Source of the DNA: BM506 sp031581485 | GTDB lineage: Bacteria; Desulfobacterota; Desulfobulbia; Desulfobulbales; SURF-16 | Direction: 5' to 3' | Assembly: GCA_031581485.1 (NCBI GenBank) | Contig: JAVLBA010000011.1 | Coordinates: forward strand, 1 to 49,541 | Length of the DNA: 49,541 nt | Part shown: positions 7,747 to 16,270 of the stretch, in pieces | Layout: every line of letters begins with the position of its first letter | Position numbering within the stretch: the first letter of the stretch is position 1 | Program-made: the position numbers and the translations under genes | Notes under the pieces: model-generated | What the model was told of the DNA's origin: nothing | What the model saw: only the letters and a program-made list of their open reading frames with translations | Database searches by the model: none

Positions 7747-9144
7747 ATGATTTACAAAAAAGTGACCATAGTCATCTCCATAGCCCTTCTTCTTTGCTGG
7801 GATTTTCTTGCCACCTCCCCGGGATACGCCTTTAGTGTCAAGGAGGAACGGGAATACGGCCAGAAGATGCTGGCCGTGATCAGGAGTGAATTTGACATCC
7901 TGGACGAGCCCGATATCAATCAGTATATTAACAAGCTGGGCCAGGAGATCCTTGCCGTCGCCGGCCACCAGTATTTTGACTACCATTTTTACGTAATCAA
8001 CAATCGGCAATTCAACGCCTTTGCCTCCCCGTCCGGTCTGATCTTCATGTATTCAGGTCTGCTGGAGACCATGGAAAATGAGGGAGAGCTCCATAGTGTC
8101 CTGGCCCATGAAATCGGTCATGTGGTGAGCCGCCATATCGCCGGCAGGGTTGACAATTCCACCAAAATAAATGCCGCCACCCTGGCCCTGGTTCTGGCCG
8201 GTATTGCCCTGGGGGGTGGGGCCCTTTCCCAGGCCCTCATTACCGGCGGCATGGCCACAGGGGCGGCCATGAGCATGGCCTTTACCCGCCAGGACGAAGA
8301 AGAGGCGGACCGCAAGGCCTATGCCTATATGCTTGAGGCCCAGCGTGACCCGCAGGACATGGTCACCATGCTCAAGAAGATGCACAAGGTCAATCAGCTC
8401 AATATGGGTGAAGTGCCGCAATACCTGCTCACCCATCCCAAGCCGCAACTGCGCATGGGCTATGTTGAAGATCTGATCCATGGCAAAGAGCTCGGCACCT
8501 TCCCGGAGGTGGATCAGTTCGAGTTCAACCGCATCAAGTGCCGCATCAAGTCCTATACCGGGCAACCCCAACAGCTCATGGCATCATACCGGAAAAAGAT
8601 CCGCACCTCGGACAATGAATTTGAGCGCCAGATGGCCACCTACGGCCTTTCTCTGGCCTATGCCGATCAGGGTGAATATGGCAAGGCGGAAGAGGAACTG
8701 AAAAAGGTTATGGAGGCCTTTCCCTCCAAAACGATTCTGCTCAGTGACCTGGGCCTTATCGCCTTTAAGGGCGGCCGTCTTCAAGAGGCCCAGGAGCTTT
8801 TTGACAAGGCCAGAAATCTTGACCCGGGGGACTGGTATGCATCCTACAATCTGGCGGTCACCCTCACCACCAGTGGTGATGACCAGCGGGCCCTTGCCCT
8901 CTACAAACAACTGGTGGGCGCCATGCCCGATTTTGCCGGCGGTTATTTCCAGATTGCCGGTATTCAGTCGCGCCAGGGAAATCAGGCCCTCTCTCATCTC
9001 AATCTGGGACGCAGCTTTTATTTCAAAGGCCAGTTCAAGCAGGCCACCTATCATCTGGAAAAGGCCAAGGGCATGATGGCGGAGGATCAGGCGGTGCAGG
9101 ATGAAATAGCCGAGCTCTTCCAGATCATTAAAGATCTCAAATAA
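7747..9144 (+). CDS. M48 family metalloprotease with TPR tail (BepA-like)
   Basis: With the start at 7747 it has 465 residues. An N-terminal hydrophobic signal segment ends near YAFS (residues 5-30). The zinc motif is HEIGH (121-125) and the third ligand lies in DEEEAD (about 183-188). The C-terminal half has tetratricopeptide repeats (EYGKAEEELKKV, RLQEAQELFDKA, QFKQATYHLEKA). This architecture is that of BepA/YfgC, a periplasmic chaperone-protease for outer-membrane protein assembly; the role is inferred. An in-frame ATG at 7693 would add 18 residues in front of the signal segment. Neither start has a convincing ribosome site; 7747 is favoured because it gives a normal signal peptide. Confidence 0.9.
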   Translation: MIYKKVTIVISIALLLCWDFLATSPGYAFSVKEEREYGQKMLAVIRSEFDILDEPDINQYINKLGQEILAVAGHQYFDYHFYVINNRQFNAFASPSGLIFMYSGLLETMENEGELHSVLAHEIGHVVSRHIAGRVDNSTKINAATLALVLAGIALGGGALSQALITGGMATGAAMSMAFTRQDEEEADRKAYAYMLEAQRDPQDMVTMLKKMHKVNQLNMGEVPQYLLTHPKPQLRMGYVEDLIHGKELGTFPEVDQFEFNRIKCRIKSYTGQPQQLMASYRKKIRTSDNEFERQMATYGLSLAYADQGEYGKAEEELKKVMEAFPSKTILLSDLGLIAFKGGRLQEAQELFDKARNLDPGDWYASYNLAVTLTTSGDDQRALALYKQLVGAMPDFAGGYFQIAGIQSRQGNQALSHLNLGRSFYFKGQFKQATYHLEKAKGMMAEDQAVQDEIAELFQIIKDLK

Positions 9145-9283
9145 GTGACCTCTGCCGCCCTTGGCTGGCCCACATTTTGGTCTTTCGTCTCGGCGGGAAA
9201 AGTAGTAATAGTTATTGTCAGCAGTCGGTCGCTGATGGTGACGCCATGTTTTTCCCACAAAGAACTTTTAAAAAGGAGGGCGG

Positions 9284-9874
9284 ATGGCCGCCGATAGACA
9301 TTCTTGTTCCCCTGAAAATCTGCAAGGCGTTGCCAGTGAACTGCGCCGCCTGGCCGATCAGATCGCGGCCGGCCAGATAACGGTGGGCGGGGTGACCCTC
9401 ACGCTGTGCGATACGGTTTCCGTCAAGGTCAAACAGAAGCTCGTGAGAGGGGAGGTGAAATTTGATCTCAGCCTGACGGCAAGTCTGGCTGCCCAGGGAC
9501 CAGAACGGCCAGATCAGGCCGCTTCCCCCTCTCTCAGAAAGGCTGTCTCCCCTGAAATCGTCAAAACCATCGGCGGCTCCAGGCCGTATGCGCTTAAAAA
9601 AGTGAAAAAGGACCTGAGCCGGCAATGGAAGCAGATCAGCACTGCCATTGCCACGCTAGAAAGCCCCAGCCCTCTCTTGCAGCAAGAATTTCTGAAAACC
9701 TGTGAGGAGTATGGCCGGAGTGCGGCTGACCAGTGGCACCCCCAGTGGCAGGAGTCGGTGGCCACCATGAAAGAGCTCCTGGCCCTGGCCCGGGAGGGAA
9801 ATTTTCAGGAGGCGTCCCGCCTCCTGGCCCTGGTCAACAACCAGAAAAAGGCCTGTCACGCGAAATACAGATAA
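9284..9874 (+). CDS. amphi-Trp / XXXCH-like domain protein
   Basis: A 196-residue protein with a very strong ribosome binding site (AAGGAGGG). The N-terminal 75 residues contain an amphipathic two-strand pattern (AGQITVGGVTLTL, then VKVKQKLVRGEVKFDLSLT) resembling the amphi-Trp domain. A charged middle segment follows. The C-terminus is helical and ends QKKACHAKYR, a lone CH motif like that of XXXCH-domain proteins and of cytochrome c-prime-type sites, but only one Cys is present. XXXCH proteins are known from the deltaproteobacterial GAK system; I see none of the other GAK genes here. Function is unknown. The assignment rests on remembered family patterns. Confidence 0.6.
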   Translation: MAADRHSCSPENLQGVASELRRLADQIAAGQITVGGVTLTLCDTVSVKVKQKLVRGEVKFDLSLTASLAAQGPERPDQAASPSLRKAVSPEIVKTIGGSRPYALKKVKKDLSRQWKQISTAIATLESPSPLLQQEFLKTCEEYGRSAADQWHPQWQESVATMKELLALAREGNFQEASRLLALVNNQKKACHAKYR

Positions 9875-10099
9875 GCCTGATGCATGTATCCCCCCTCTTG
9901 GCCCGGGCTCATCCAGGGAATAAAGACCCTTGCCGCCCCAGAGGCCTCGATCCCAAAAAAAGACAAAAAAACCCCAAAGTCGCCTTTATCTATGGAAGAG
10001 CTTGTTTTTTTCGGCCCAATTATGTAGTAATGTTGTTGTTTTTTTGTCGGTACCTGCCGGCGCCTATCTCCTTATTATTACCTTTGCCAAGAGAATCTC

Positions 10100-11266
10100 A
10101 TGTCTAACTTTCTTTTTACCTCTGAATCCGTTTCCGAAGGTCATCCTGACAAGGTTGCCGACCAGATATCCGACGCCGTCCTTGATGGCATTATTGCCCA
10201 GGATACAACGGCCCGGGTGGCCTGCGAAACCCTGGTCAATACCGGTATGGTTATTATCGCCGGTGAGATCACCACCTCAGCCTGGGTTGATATGCCCCAG
10301 ATCGTCCGCGATACGGTGAAAGAGATTGGCTATAATTCCTCTGATATGGGTTTTGACTCCCAATCCTGTGCCGTTTTAACCAGTATTGACAAACAATCCG
10401 CAGACATCGCCCAGGGTGTTGATGAAGGGAGCGGCATTGACCTTGATCAGGGGGCCGGTGACCAGGGGCTTATGTTCGGCTATGCCCGCAATGAGACCGA
10501 GGTCTTGATGCCCATGCCCATTCACCTGGCCCATAAGCTCATGAAGCGGCAGTCAGATGTCCGCAAGGCCGGGCGCCTGCCCTGGCTCCGCCCTGATGCC
10601 AAGAGTCAGGTAACCATTCAGTATGAGGACAACAGGCCCATCCGTATTGAGGCGGTGGTCGTTTCCACCCAGCATTCCCCGGACGTCAATTACGACGACC
10701 TGCAAGAGGGGATCATGGAGGAGATCATGAAGCCCGTCCTGCCCCCTGACATGGTGGATGCCAACACCAAATATCTCATCAATCCCACGGGCCGCTTTGT
10801 TATCGGCGGCCCGGTGGGCGACTGCGGGGTTACCGGCCGCAAAATCATCGTGGATACCTATGGGGGCATGGGGCACCATGGCGGCGGTGCCTTCTCCGGC
10901 AAGGATCCCTCCAAGGTGGACCGTTCTTCCGCCTATATGGGCCGCTATGTTGCCAAAAACATCGTGGCAGCAGGACTGGCCACCGAGGTGGAGGTGCAGA
11001 TCGCCTATGCCATCGGCGTCTCCAAGCCCGTCTCCATCAATATAAACACCTTTGGCAGCGGTAAAATCAGTGACGGCAAGATAAAGGTGCTGGTGGAAAA
11101 TCATTTTGATCTCCGCCCCAAGGCCATTATTCAATATCTCGATCTGCTGCGTCCCATTTACAAGAGAACAGCAGCCTATGGCCATTTTGGTCGGCAGCAC
11201 GCCGACTTTACGTGGGAGAAGGTTGATATGGCTACAGAGCTGCGAGACGCAGCCGGCCTTAAATAA
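10100..11266 (+). CDS. metK: S-adenosylmethionine synthetase
   Basis: A 388-residue enzyme that makes SAM from methionine and ATP. It shows the N-terminal FTSESVSEGHPDKVADQISD, the catalytic acidic loop GAGDQGLMFGYA, and GGGAFSGKDPSKVDRS near residue 270. AAGAGA lies upstream of the ATG. It is followed 31 bp later by ahcY, so production of SAM and disposal of its product SAH are linked. The preceding 225 bp were inspected for SAM or SAH riboswitch features and none was recognised. Confidence 0.97.
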   Translation: MSNFLFTSESVSEGHPDKVADQISDAVLDGIIAQDTTARVACETLVNTGMVIIAGEITTSAWVDMPQIVRDTVKEIGYNSSDMGFDSQSCAVLTSIDKQSADIAQGVDEGSGIDLDQGAGDQGLMFGYARNETEVLMPMPIHLAHKLMKRQSDVRKAGRLPWLRPDAKSQVTIQYEDNRPIRIEAVVVSTQHSPDVNYDDLQEGIMEEIMKPVLPPDMVDANTKYLINPTGRFVIGGPVGDCGVTGRKIIVDTYGGMGHHGGGAFSGKDPSKVDRSSAYMGRYVAKNIVAAGLATEVEVQIAYAIGVSKPVSININTFGSGKISDGKIKVLVENHFDLRPKAIIQYLDLLRPIYKRTAAYGHFGRQHADFTWEKVDMATELRDAAGLK

Positions 11267-11297
11267 TCAGAATTCATATATAAAGAGGGAAAATATC

Positions 11298-12605
11298 ATG
11301 TCCAATAAAGTTTTAGAAACAGGGGACTACAAGGTTGCTGATATGAGCCTGGCCCCCTGGGGCCGCAAAGAAGTGGCCATTGCCGAAACCGAAATGCCGG
11401 GTCTGATGGCCGTCCGCAAGGAATATGCCGGCCAGACCCCCCTGGCCGGGGCCCGGATTGCCGGTTGTCTGCATATGACCATCCAGACCGCGGTTCTCAT
11501 GGAGGCCCTGGTGGATCTCGGCGCTGAGATCCGCTGGTCATCGTGCAATATCTTTTCCACCCAGGATCATGCCGCCGCTGCCATGGCAGAGGCCGGTATC
11601 CCCACCTTTGCCTGGAAGGGCGAGAGTGAAGAGGAGTTCTGGTGGTGCATTGAGCAGACCATCTTCGGCCCAGACGGCTGGCGGCCCAACCTCATCCTCG
11701 ATGACGGCGGCGATCTGACGCTGATTATGCACGAAAAATATCCGAAATTGATGAAGGATATCAAGGGGATCAGTGAGGAGACCACCACCGGTGTCCATCG
11801 CCTCTATGAAATGAGCAGAACCGGCAAACTCATGGCCCCGGCCTTTAACGTCAATGACTCGGTGACCAAGTCCAAATTCGACAATCTCTACGGCTGTCGG
11901 GAGTCCCTTATTGACGGCATCAAGCGCGCCACGGATGTGATGATCGCCGGCAAAACCTGCGTTATCCTCGGTTATGGCGATGTGGGCAAGGGGTGCGCCC
12001 AGGCCCTGCGCGGCATGGGCGCCAAGGTGCTGGTCACGGAGATTGATCCCATCTGCGCCCTGCAGGCCGCCATGGAAGGATATGGTGTTGTCACCATGGA
12101 GGAGGCTGCCCCCGTGGGCGAGATCTTCGTTACCTGCACCGGCAATCTGAAGGTGATCACCAGGGCCCATATGGATCTCATGCCTGATCAGGCCATTGTC
12201 TGTAATATCGGTCATTTTGACAGCGAGATCGATATCGCCTCCCTGCGCACTCTGCAGTGGGAGAATATAAAGCCCCAGGTGGACCATGTCATCTTCCCGG
12301 ACGGCAAACGGCTTATTGTTCTGGCCGAAGGCCGCCTGGTCAATCTCGGCTGCGCCACCGGCCACCCCAGCTTTGTTATGAGCAACTCCTTTACCAATCA
12401 GGTCATGGCCCAGATCGAGCTGTGGGAAAAGGGCGACAACATGCCCAAGGATGTCTTCTTCCTGCCCAAGCACCTGGATGAAAAGGTTGCCCGTCTCCAT
12501 CTCCAGAAGGTGGGGGCCCATCTCACCACCCTGAGCCAAGAGCAGTCCGATTATCTGGGACTCCCGGCTGAGGGCCCTTTTAAGCCCGATTATTACCGCT
12601 ATTAA
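11298..12605 (+). CDS. ahcY: Adenosylhomocysteinase
   Basis: A 435-residue enzyme that hydrolyses S-adenosylhomocysteine to homocysteine and adenosine. Landmarks are HMTIQTAVLMEAL near residue 58, SSCNIFSTQDHAAAA, the NAD-binding GYGDVGKGCAQ, CNIGHFDSEID, and the family C-terminus ending KPDYYRY, which supplies the residue pair that reaches into the neighbouring subunit. The reading frame stays open upstream into metK, but the start at 11298 has AGAGGGA placed correctly and gives the usual N-terminus. It is the second gene of the metK-ahcY unit and ends before a strong terminator. Confidence 0.97.
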   Translation: MSNKVLETGDYKVADMSLAPWGRKEVAIAETEMPGLMAVRKEYAGQTPLAGARIAGCLHMTIQTAVLMEALVDLGAEIRWSSCNIFSTQDHAAAAMAEAGIPTFAWKGESEEEFWWCIEQTIFGPDGWRPNLILDDGGDLTLIMHEKYPKLMKDIKGISEETTTGVHRLYEMSRTGKLMAPAFNVNDSVTKSKFDNLYGCRESLIDGIKRATDVMIAGKTCVILGYGDVGKGCAQALRGMGAKVLVTEIDPICALQAAMEGYGVVTMEEAAPVGEIFVTCTGNLKVITRAHMDLMPDQAIVCNIGHFDSEIDIASLRTLQWENIKPQVDHVIFPDGKRLIVLAEGRLVNLGCATGHPSFVMSNSFTNQVMAQIELWEKGDNMPKDVFFLPKHLDEKVARLHLQKVGAHLTTLSQEQSDYLGLPAEGPFKPDYYRY

Positions 12606-12633
12606 AAAATTGCCATATTGAGCTTTAAGTCGA

Positions 12634-12671
12634 CAGGATGGGGGGCGCAGAGAACCCCATCCTGTTTTTTT
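12634..12671 (+). terminator. Terminator of metK-ahcY
   Basis: CAGGATGGGG (12634-12643) pairs perfectly with CCCCATCCTG (12655-12664), followed by seven T. It lies 29 bp after the ahcY stop. Confidence 0.9.
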
Positions 12672-12693
12672 ATGATCTTGCAAGGACCCTATC

Positions 12694-13707
12694 ATGCCAG
12701 AAAACAATCTTCCGGCCTTTATCACCTATTTTCAAGACCCAGGACATTATGAACATAGAGTGGACGAGGTCTCCCTGATCCAGACCCATATCTCCTATGT
12801 GCTCATTGCCGGAGACTTTGTCTACAAGATCAAAAAACCTGTTGATTTCGGTTTCCTCAACTTCTCCACCCTGGAGAAGAGGCACCATTTTTGTAAGCAG
12901 GAGATCCTGCTCAACCGCAGACTCTGCCCTGATATTTATCTTGACACCGTGGCCATTACCCGCACCGAGGCAGGCTTTGCCTTTAACGGTACGGGGCCGG
13001 TGGTGGAGTACGCCGTCAAGATGAAAAAAATGCCCCTGGAGGGCATGATGGTGGATCTTATCGAGGCGGGGAAGGTGGACCGGGCAGCCATCGATCGTAT
13101 CGTTGATGTCCTGGTGCCTTTTTATGAGAAGGCCGCCTGCGGTCCTGAGATCCAGAAATTCGGGAGTGTTGAGGCGGTGAGTGTGAATGTCCTGGAGAAT
13201 TTTGAACAGAGTGCCCCCTTTATTGACCAGGGCGCCTTGACCAAAAAACAATTTGAGACCATCAAGGCATATGCGGTGCCTTTTCTGCAGCAGCAGGAAC
13301 TCTTTGAAGAGCGGGCCCAGGCACGGGTGAAGGACTGTCACGGCGATCTCTACTCCGCCAACATCTGTCTGGGCCCTGACCAGGTCTACATCTTTGACTG
13401 TATCGAGTTCAACGAACGTTTCCGCTACTGTGATGTGGCCAGTGATGTGGCCTTTCTGGCCATGGACCTTGATTACCAGAACCTCTCGGAGCTTTCCGAT
13501 TATTTTATAGAGCGTTTTGTGGCGGAATCAGGCGATAGCGGCCTCTTGAAGATGCTCAACTTCTACAAATGTTACCGGGCCTATGTCCGCGGCAAGATCG
13601 GCCTGTTCACCGGCCACGCCTCTGAGGTAGATGCCGAGACCGCCCGGCAGGCCCTGGCCGCTGCCAAGAAATATTTTACCCTGGCCGAAAAATATGCCCG
13701 TACCTGA
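12694..13707 (+). CDS. APH-like aminoglycoside phosphotransferase-family kinase
   Basis: A 337-residue protein with a kinase-like fold. The catalytic loop is HGDLYSANI (216-224) and the metal-binding Asp is in YIFDCIEFN (about 235). The N-terminal half has a conserved YKIKKPVDFGFLNFSTL block typical of COG2187. The natural substrate is unknown and resistance should not be assumed. In many proteobacteria this domain is the N-terminal half of a bifunctional protein whose C-terminal half is the P-loop kinase. Here the second half is a separate gene in another frame, overlapping by 14 bp. The region around the junction looks otherwise intact, so the split may be genuine or a single-base change. 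Confidence 0.85.
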   Translation: MPENNLPAFITYFQDPGHYEHRVDEVSLIQTHISYVLIAGDFVYKIKKPVDFGFLNFSTLEKRHHFCKQEILLNRRLCPDIYLDTVAITRTEAGFAFNGTGPVVEYAVKMKKMPLEGMMVDLIEAGKVDRAAIDRIVDVLVPFYEKAACGPEIQKFGSVEAVSVNVLENFEQSAPFIDQGALTKKQFETIKAYAVPFLQQQELFEERAQARVKDCHGDLYSANICLGPDQVYIFDCIEFNERFRYCDVASDVAFLAMDLDYQNLSELSDYFIERFVAESGDSGLLKMLNFYKCYRAYVRGKIGLFTGHASEVDAETARQALAAAKKYFTLAEKYART

Positions 13708-14275
13708 GCCCACCCTCTTTGTCTTTATGGGGCTTATTGCCAGCGGCAAGTCCACCCTGGCCCAGGCCTTTGGAGCCAGCCAGGGCCTGCCGGTCTATAA
13801 CTCCGATGTGGTCCGCAAGAAACTGGCCGGTGTGCAGGCCGGCCAGAAAAGCAGTGCCCGGTTTAGCGGCGGCATCTATACCCCGGAGTTCAGCCGACGC
13901 ACCTATCAGGAACTGCTGCGCCTTGCCGCTGAAGAACAAGATCGTGGTCACTCCGTTATTCTTGATGCATCCTATCATAAAAAAGAGGAGCGGCAGCACG
14001 TCATTGATTTTTGCCAGGCCCGAAAGTGCGGCTACCTTTTTATCCTCTGTCAGGCCTCAGAAGAGGAAACCCGTCGCCGCCTTGCCCTGCGCAGCCAAGA
14101 CCCCCAGGCCGTCTCAGACGGTAGCTGGGACATCTATCTCCAGCAGAAAGAGCGCTTTCAATATCCCCACGAGATAGATCCGGCCCATTTCCTGGAGGTT
14201 GCCACGGACAAGCCGGTAAATGAATTATTGACATTGCTGGTCAGATCCAGTAAAATCCCCCCCTTTTCTTCTTAA
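13694..14275 (+). CDS. AAA_33-type P-loop kinase (COG0645)
   Basis: A 193-residue ATP-binding protein with Walker A GLIASGKS (residues 13-20) and the conserved VVRKKLAG and VILDASYHKKEER segments of the predicted kinase family related to zeta toxin and polynucleotide kinases. Substrate unknown. The start at 13694 lies within the end of the APH-like gene (stop at 13705-13707), with no obvious ribosome site, so it depends on coupling or on frameshifting. The in-frame extension to 13631 reads as low-quality Pro/Arg-rich sequence and is not coding in character. Its proper partner is the APH-like domain, normally fused to it. Confidence 0.82.
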   Translation: MPVPEPTLFVFMGLIASGKSTLAQAFGASQGLPVYNSDVVRKKLAGVQAGQKSSARFSGGIYTPEFSRRTYQELLRLAAEEQDRGHSVILDASYHKKEERQHVIDFCQARKCGYLFILCQASEEETRRRLALRSQDPQAVSDGSWDIYLQQKERFQYPHEIDPAHFLEVATDKPVNELLTLLVRSSKIPPFSS

Positions 14276-14325
14276 GTACTTCCCTGCCGGCATAGTCCGG
14301 CTGCATCTTCTCCTCTCCCTATCCT

Positions 14326-16107
14326 ATGACCATGAAAAAGATTAAAAATGTCGCTATTATTGCCCATGTTGACCATGGCAAAACCACCCTGGTTGATCAG
14401 CTTTTTGCGCAGTCCGGCATGTTTCGCGAAAACCAGCAAGTGGCGGAACGCCTTATGGATTCCGGCGATATTGAAAAGGAACGCGGCATTACCATTACCT
14501 CCAAAAACGGCTCGTATGAGTATAAGGATTTCCTTATCAATATTATCGACACCCCCGGTCATGCTGATTTTGGTGGCCAGGTTGAACGGGTGCTGCGCAT
14601 GGCCGATGGCTGCCTCCTGCTGGTGGATGCCCAGGAAGGCCCCATGCCCCAGACCTTCTTTGTTTTGAAAAAGGCCCTGGCCAATAAGCTGCCGGTCATC
14701 GTCTGCATCAACAAGATTGACAAACCTGCCTCCCGTTGCGAGTGGGTTGTTGATCAGGTCTTTGACCTCTTTGTCAAGCTTGATGCCCCGGATGAGTTAC
14801 TGGATTTTCCCGTGGTCTATGCCTCCGCCAAATCCGGATATGCCCGTTATCAGCCTGATGATGACAACATGACCATGGAGCCCATCTCCGAGATGATCAC
14901 CCGGCATATCCCCGCACCTTCCGGTTCTGCGGATGCCCCGCTGCAGATGCAGGTCAATACCATTGACTATTCCCCCTATATGGGACGTCTCGGTATCGGT
15001 AAGGTGGTGAATGGCACCTTGCGGACCAACACGGATATTGCCGTGGCCCGCCGTGATGGTTCCATCAACCCCATCCGCATCTCCAAGATTTTCCGTTTCG
15101 AATGTAACGAGAAGGTCAGCGTGGAAGAGGCCGGGGTCGGCGAGGTGGTTGCAGTGGCCGGTATGGAAGATGTCACGGTGGGGGTTACCTTTACCGACCT
15201 CAAGGACCCCAGGCCTTTGCCCTTGGTTGAAATTGATCCGCCCACCATCTCCATGAATTTCATTCCCAATGATTCTCCTTTTGCCGGGCTTGAGGGCAAG
15301 TTTGTGACCACGCGTCATATTGAGGAGCGGTTGCGCCGGGAGATGCTTTCCGATGTGGCCCTGGTTGCCGAACCCCTCACCGAGGGCGTTGGCTACAGGG
15401 TTTCCGGCCGTGGCGAGCTGCATCTTTCCATCCTCATTGAAAACATGAGGAGGGAAGGGTTTGAGCTGCAGGTCACCAGACCCCAGGTTATCTTTAAGGA
15501 AGTGGATGGTCAGAAGCTGGAACCCTACGAAGAGCTTACCGTCAATGTTGATGAGCGCTATCAGGGCGCGGTCATCGAAAAACTGGGCAAACTCAAAGGC
15601 CAGATGCTTGAAATGGCATCCGAAAACGGCATGGTCAAATTGATCTACAAGATTCCCACCCGCGGTCTTCTGGGGTTCCGCTCCCAGTTCATGACCGACA
15701 CCAAGGGCATGGGCATTATGAATTATGTCTTTGCAGAATATGGCCCCTATGCCGGTGACATCGGCAAAAGGATCAACGGCGTGCTGCTGGCCAAAGAAAA
15801 GGCCACCACTGTTGCCTATGCCCTGTGCAACCTGCAGGAACGGGGCAAGCTCTTCCTGGGTGCCGGTGAGGATGTCTATGCCGGTCAGATCATCGGCGAG
15901 AATTCCCGGCCCGCTGATATGGTGGTTAATCCAGCCAAGGGCAAGAAACTCTCCAATGTCCGTGCTTCAGGTACGGATGAGGCGGTGACCCTCACCCCCC
16001 ATATCGAGATGACCCTGGAAGACTGCATCGCCTATATTGATGACGATGAGCTCGTGGAAGTGACCCCTAAGTCTATCCGTCTCCGCAAGAGGAAATGGAA
16101 GGCCTAG
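14326..16107 (+). CDS. typA: Ribosome-associated translational GTPase TypA/BipA
   Basis: A 593-residue EF-G-like GTPase. The G domain has AHVDHGKTT (G1), RGITI (G2), DTPGHADFGG (G3) and NKIDKP (G4). Beta-barrel, G' -like and the TypA-specific C-terminal domains follow (GLLGFRSQFMTDTKG is highly typical). It acts in 50S assembly and stress or cold adaptation in bacteria. A second Met two codons later (14332) is the start in some homologues; neither has a clear Shine-Dalgarno. The gene appears monocistronic; a dispersed repeat copy lies 58 bp after its stop. Confidence 0.96.
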   Translation: MTMKKIKNVAIIAHVDHGKTTLVDQLFAQSGMFRENQQVAERLMDSGDIEKERGITITSKNGSYEYKDFLINIIDTPGHADFGGQVERVLRMADGCLLLVDAQEGPMPQTFFVLKKALANKLPVIVCINKIDKPASRCEWVVDQVFDLFVKLDAPDELLDFPVVYASAKSGYARYQPDDDNMTMEPISEMITRHIPAPSGSADAPLQMQVNTIDYSPYMGRLGIGKVVNGTLRTNTDIAVARRDGSINPIRISKIFRFECNEKVSVEEAGVGEVVAVAGMEDVTVGVTFTDLKDPRPLPLVEIDPPTISMNFIPNDSPFAGLEGKFVTTRHIEERLRREMLSDVALVAEPLTEGVGYRVSGRGELHLSILIENMRREGFELQVTRPQVIFKEVDGQKLEPYEELTVNVDERYQGAVIEKLGKLKGQMLEMASENGMVKLIYKIPTRGLLGFRSQFMTDTKGMGIMNYVFAEYGPYAGDIGKRINGVLLAKEKATTVAYALCNLQERGKLFLGAGEDVYAGQIIGENSRPADMVVNPAKGKKLSNVRASGTDEAVTLTPHIEMTLEDCIAYIDDDELVEVTPKSIRLRKRKWKA

Positions 16108-16165
16108 GAAGTGCAGCCGGCTGCCAAGGGAATCTGGCGGCCCGCCATTGTCGGCATGGAAATGC

Positions 16166-16230
16166 CTAGTACTCCGTAAAACTTAAATGTACGTGTAGAA
16201 TTTCGTTATTGCCTTCGAACCACAAAGACA
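16166..16230 (+). repeat. Dispersed 65-bp repeat, copy B
   Basis: It matches copy A (12-76, opposite strand) at 62 of 65 bases. As in copy A, the CTAGTACTCC end points toward the 3' end of the preceding gene (typA here, ppiB there). It lies between typA and the convergent YihY gene, with no coding function seen. The remaining 40 bp to the YihY stop show nothing recognisable. Confidence 0.85.
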
Positions 16231-16270
16231 GAGTTGCATAAATATACGAAACTTTAAATGACACACTGCA

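Noticed and set aside
9875..10099. SAM or SAH riboswitch ahead of metK-ahcY
   Set aside because: No conserved core, kink-turn or terminator arrangement of those classes was recognised in the 225-bp region or the 31-bp gap before ahcY.
11538..12725. A 395-residue minus-strand frame opposite ahcY
   Set aside because: It is antisense to a certain gene; its composition (Gly/His/Asp-rich) is what complementing that gene produces.
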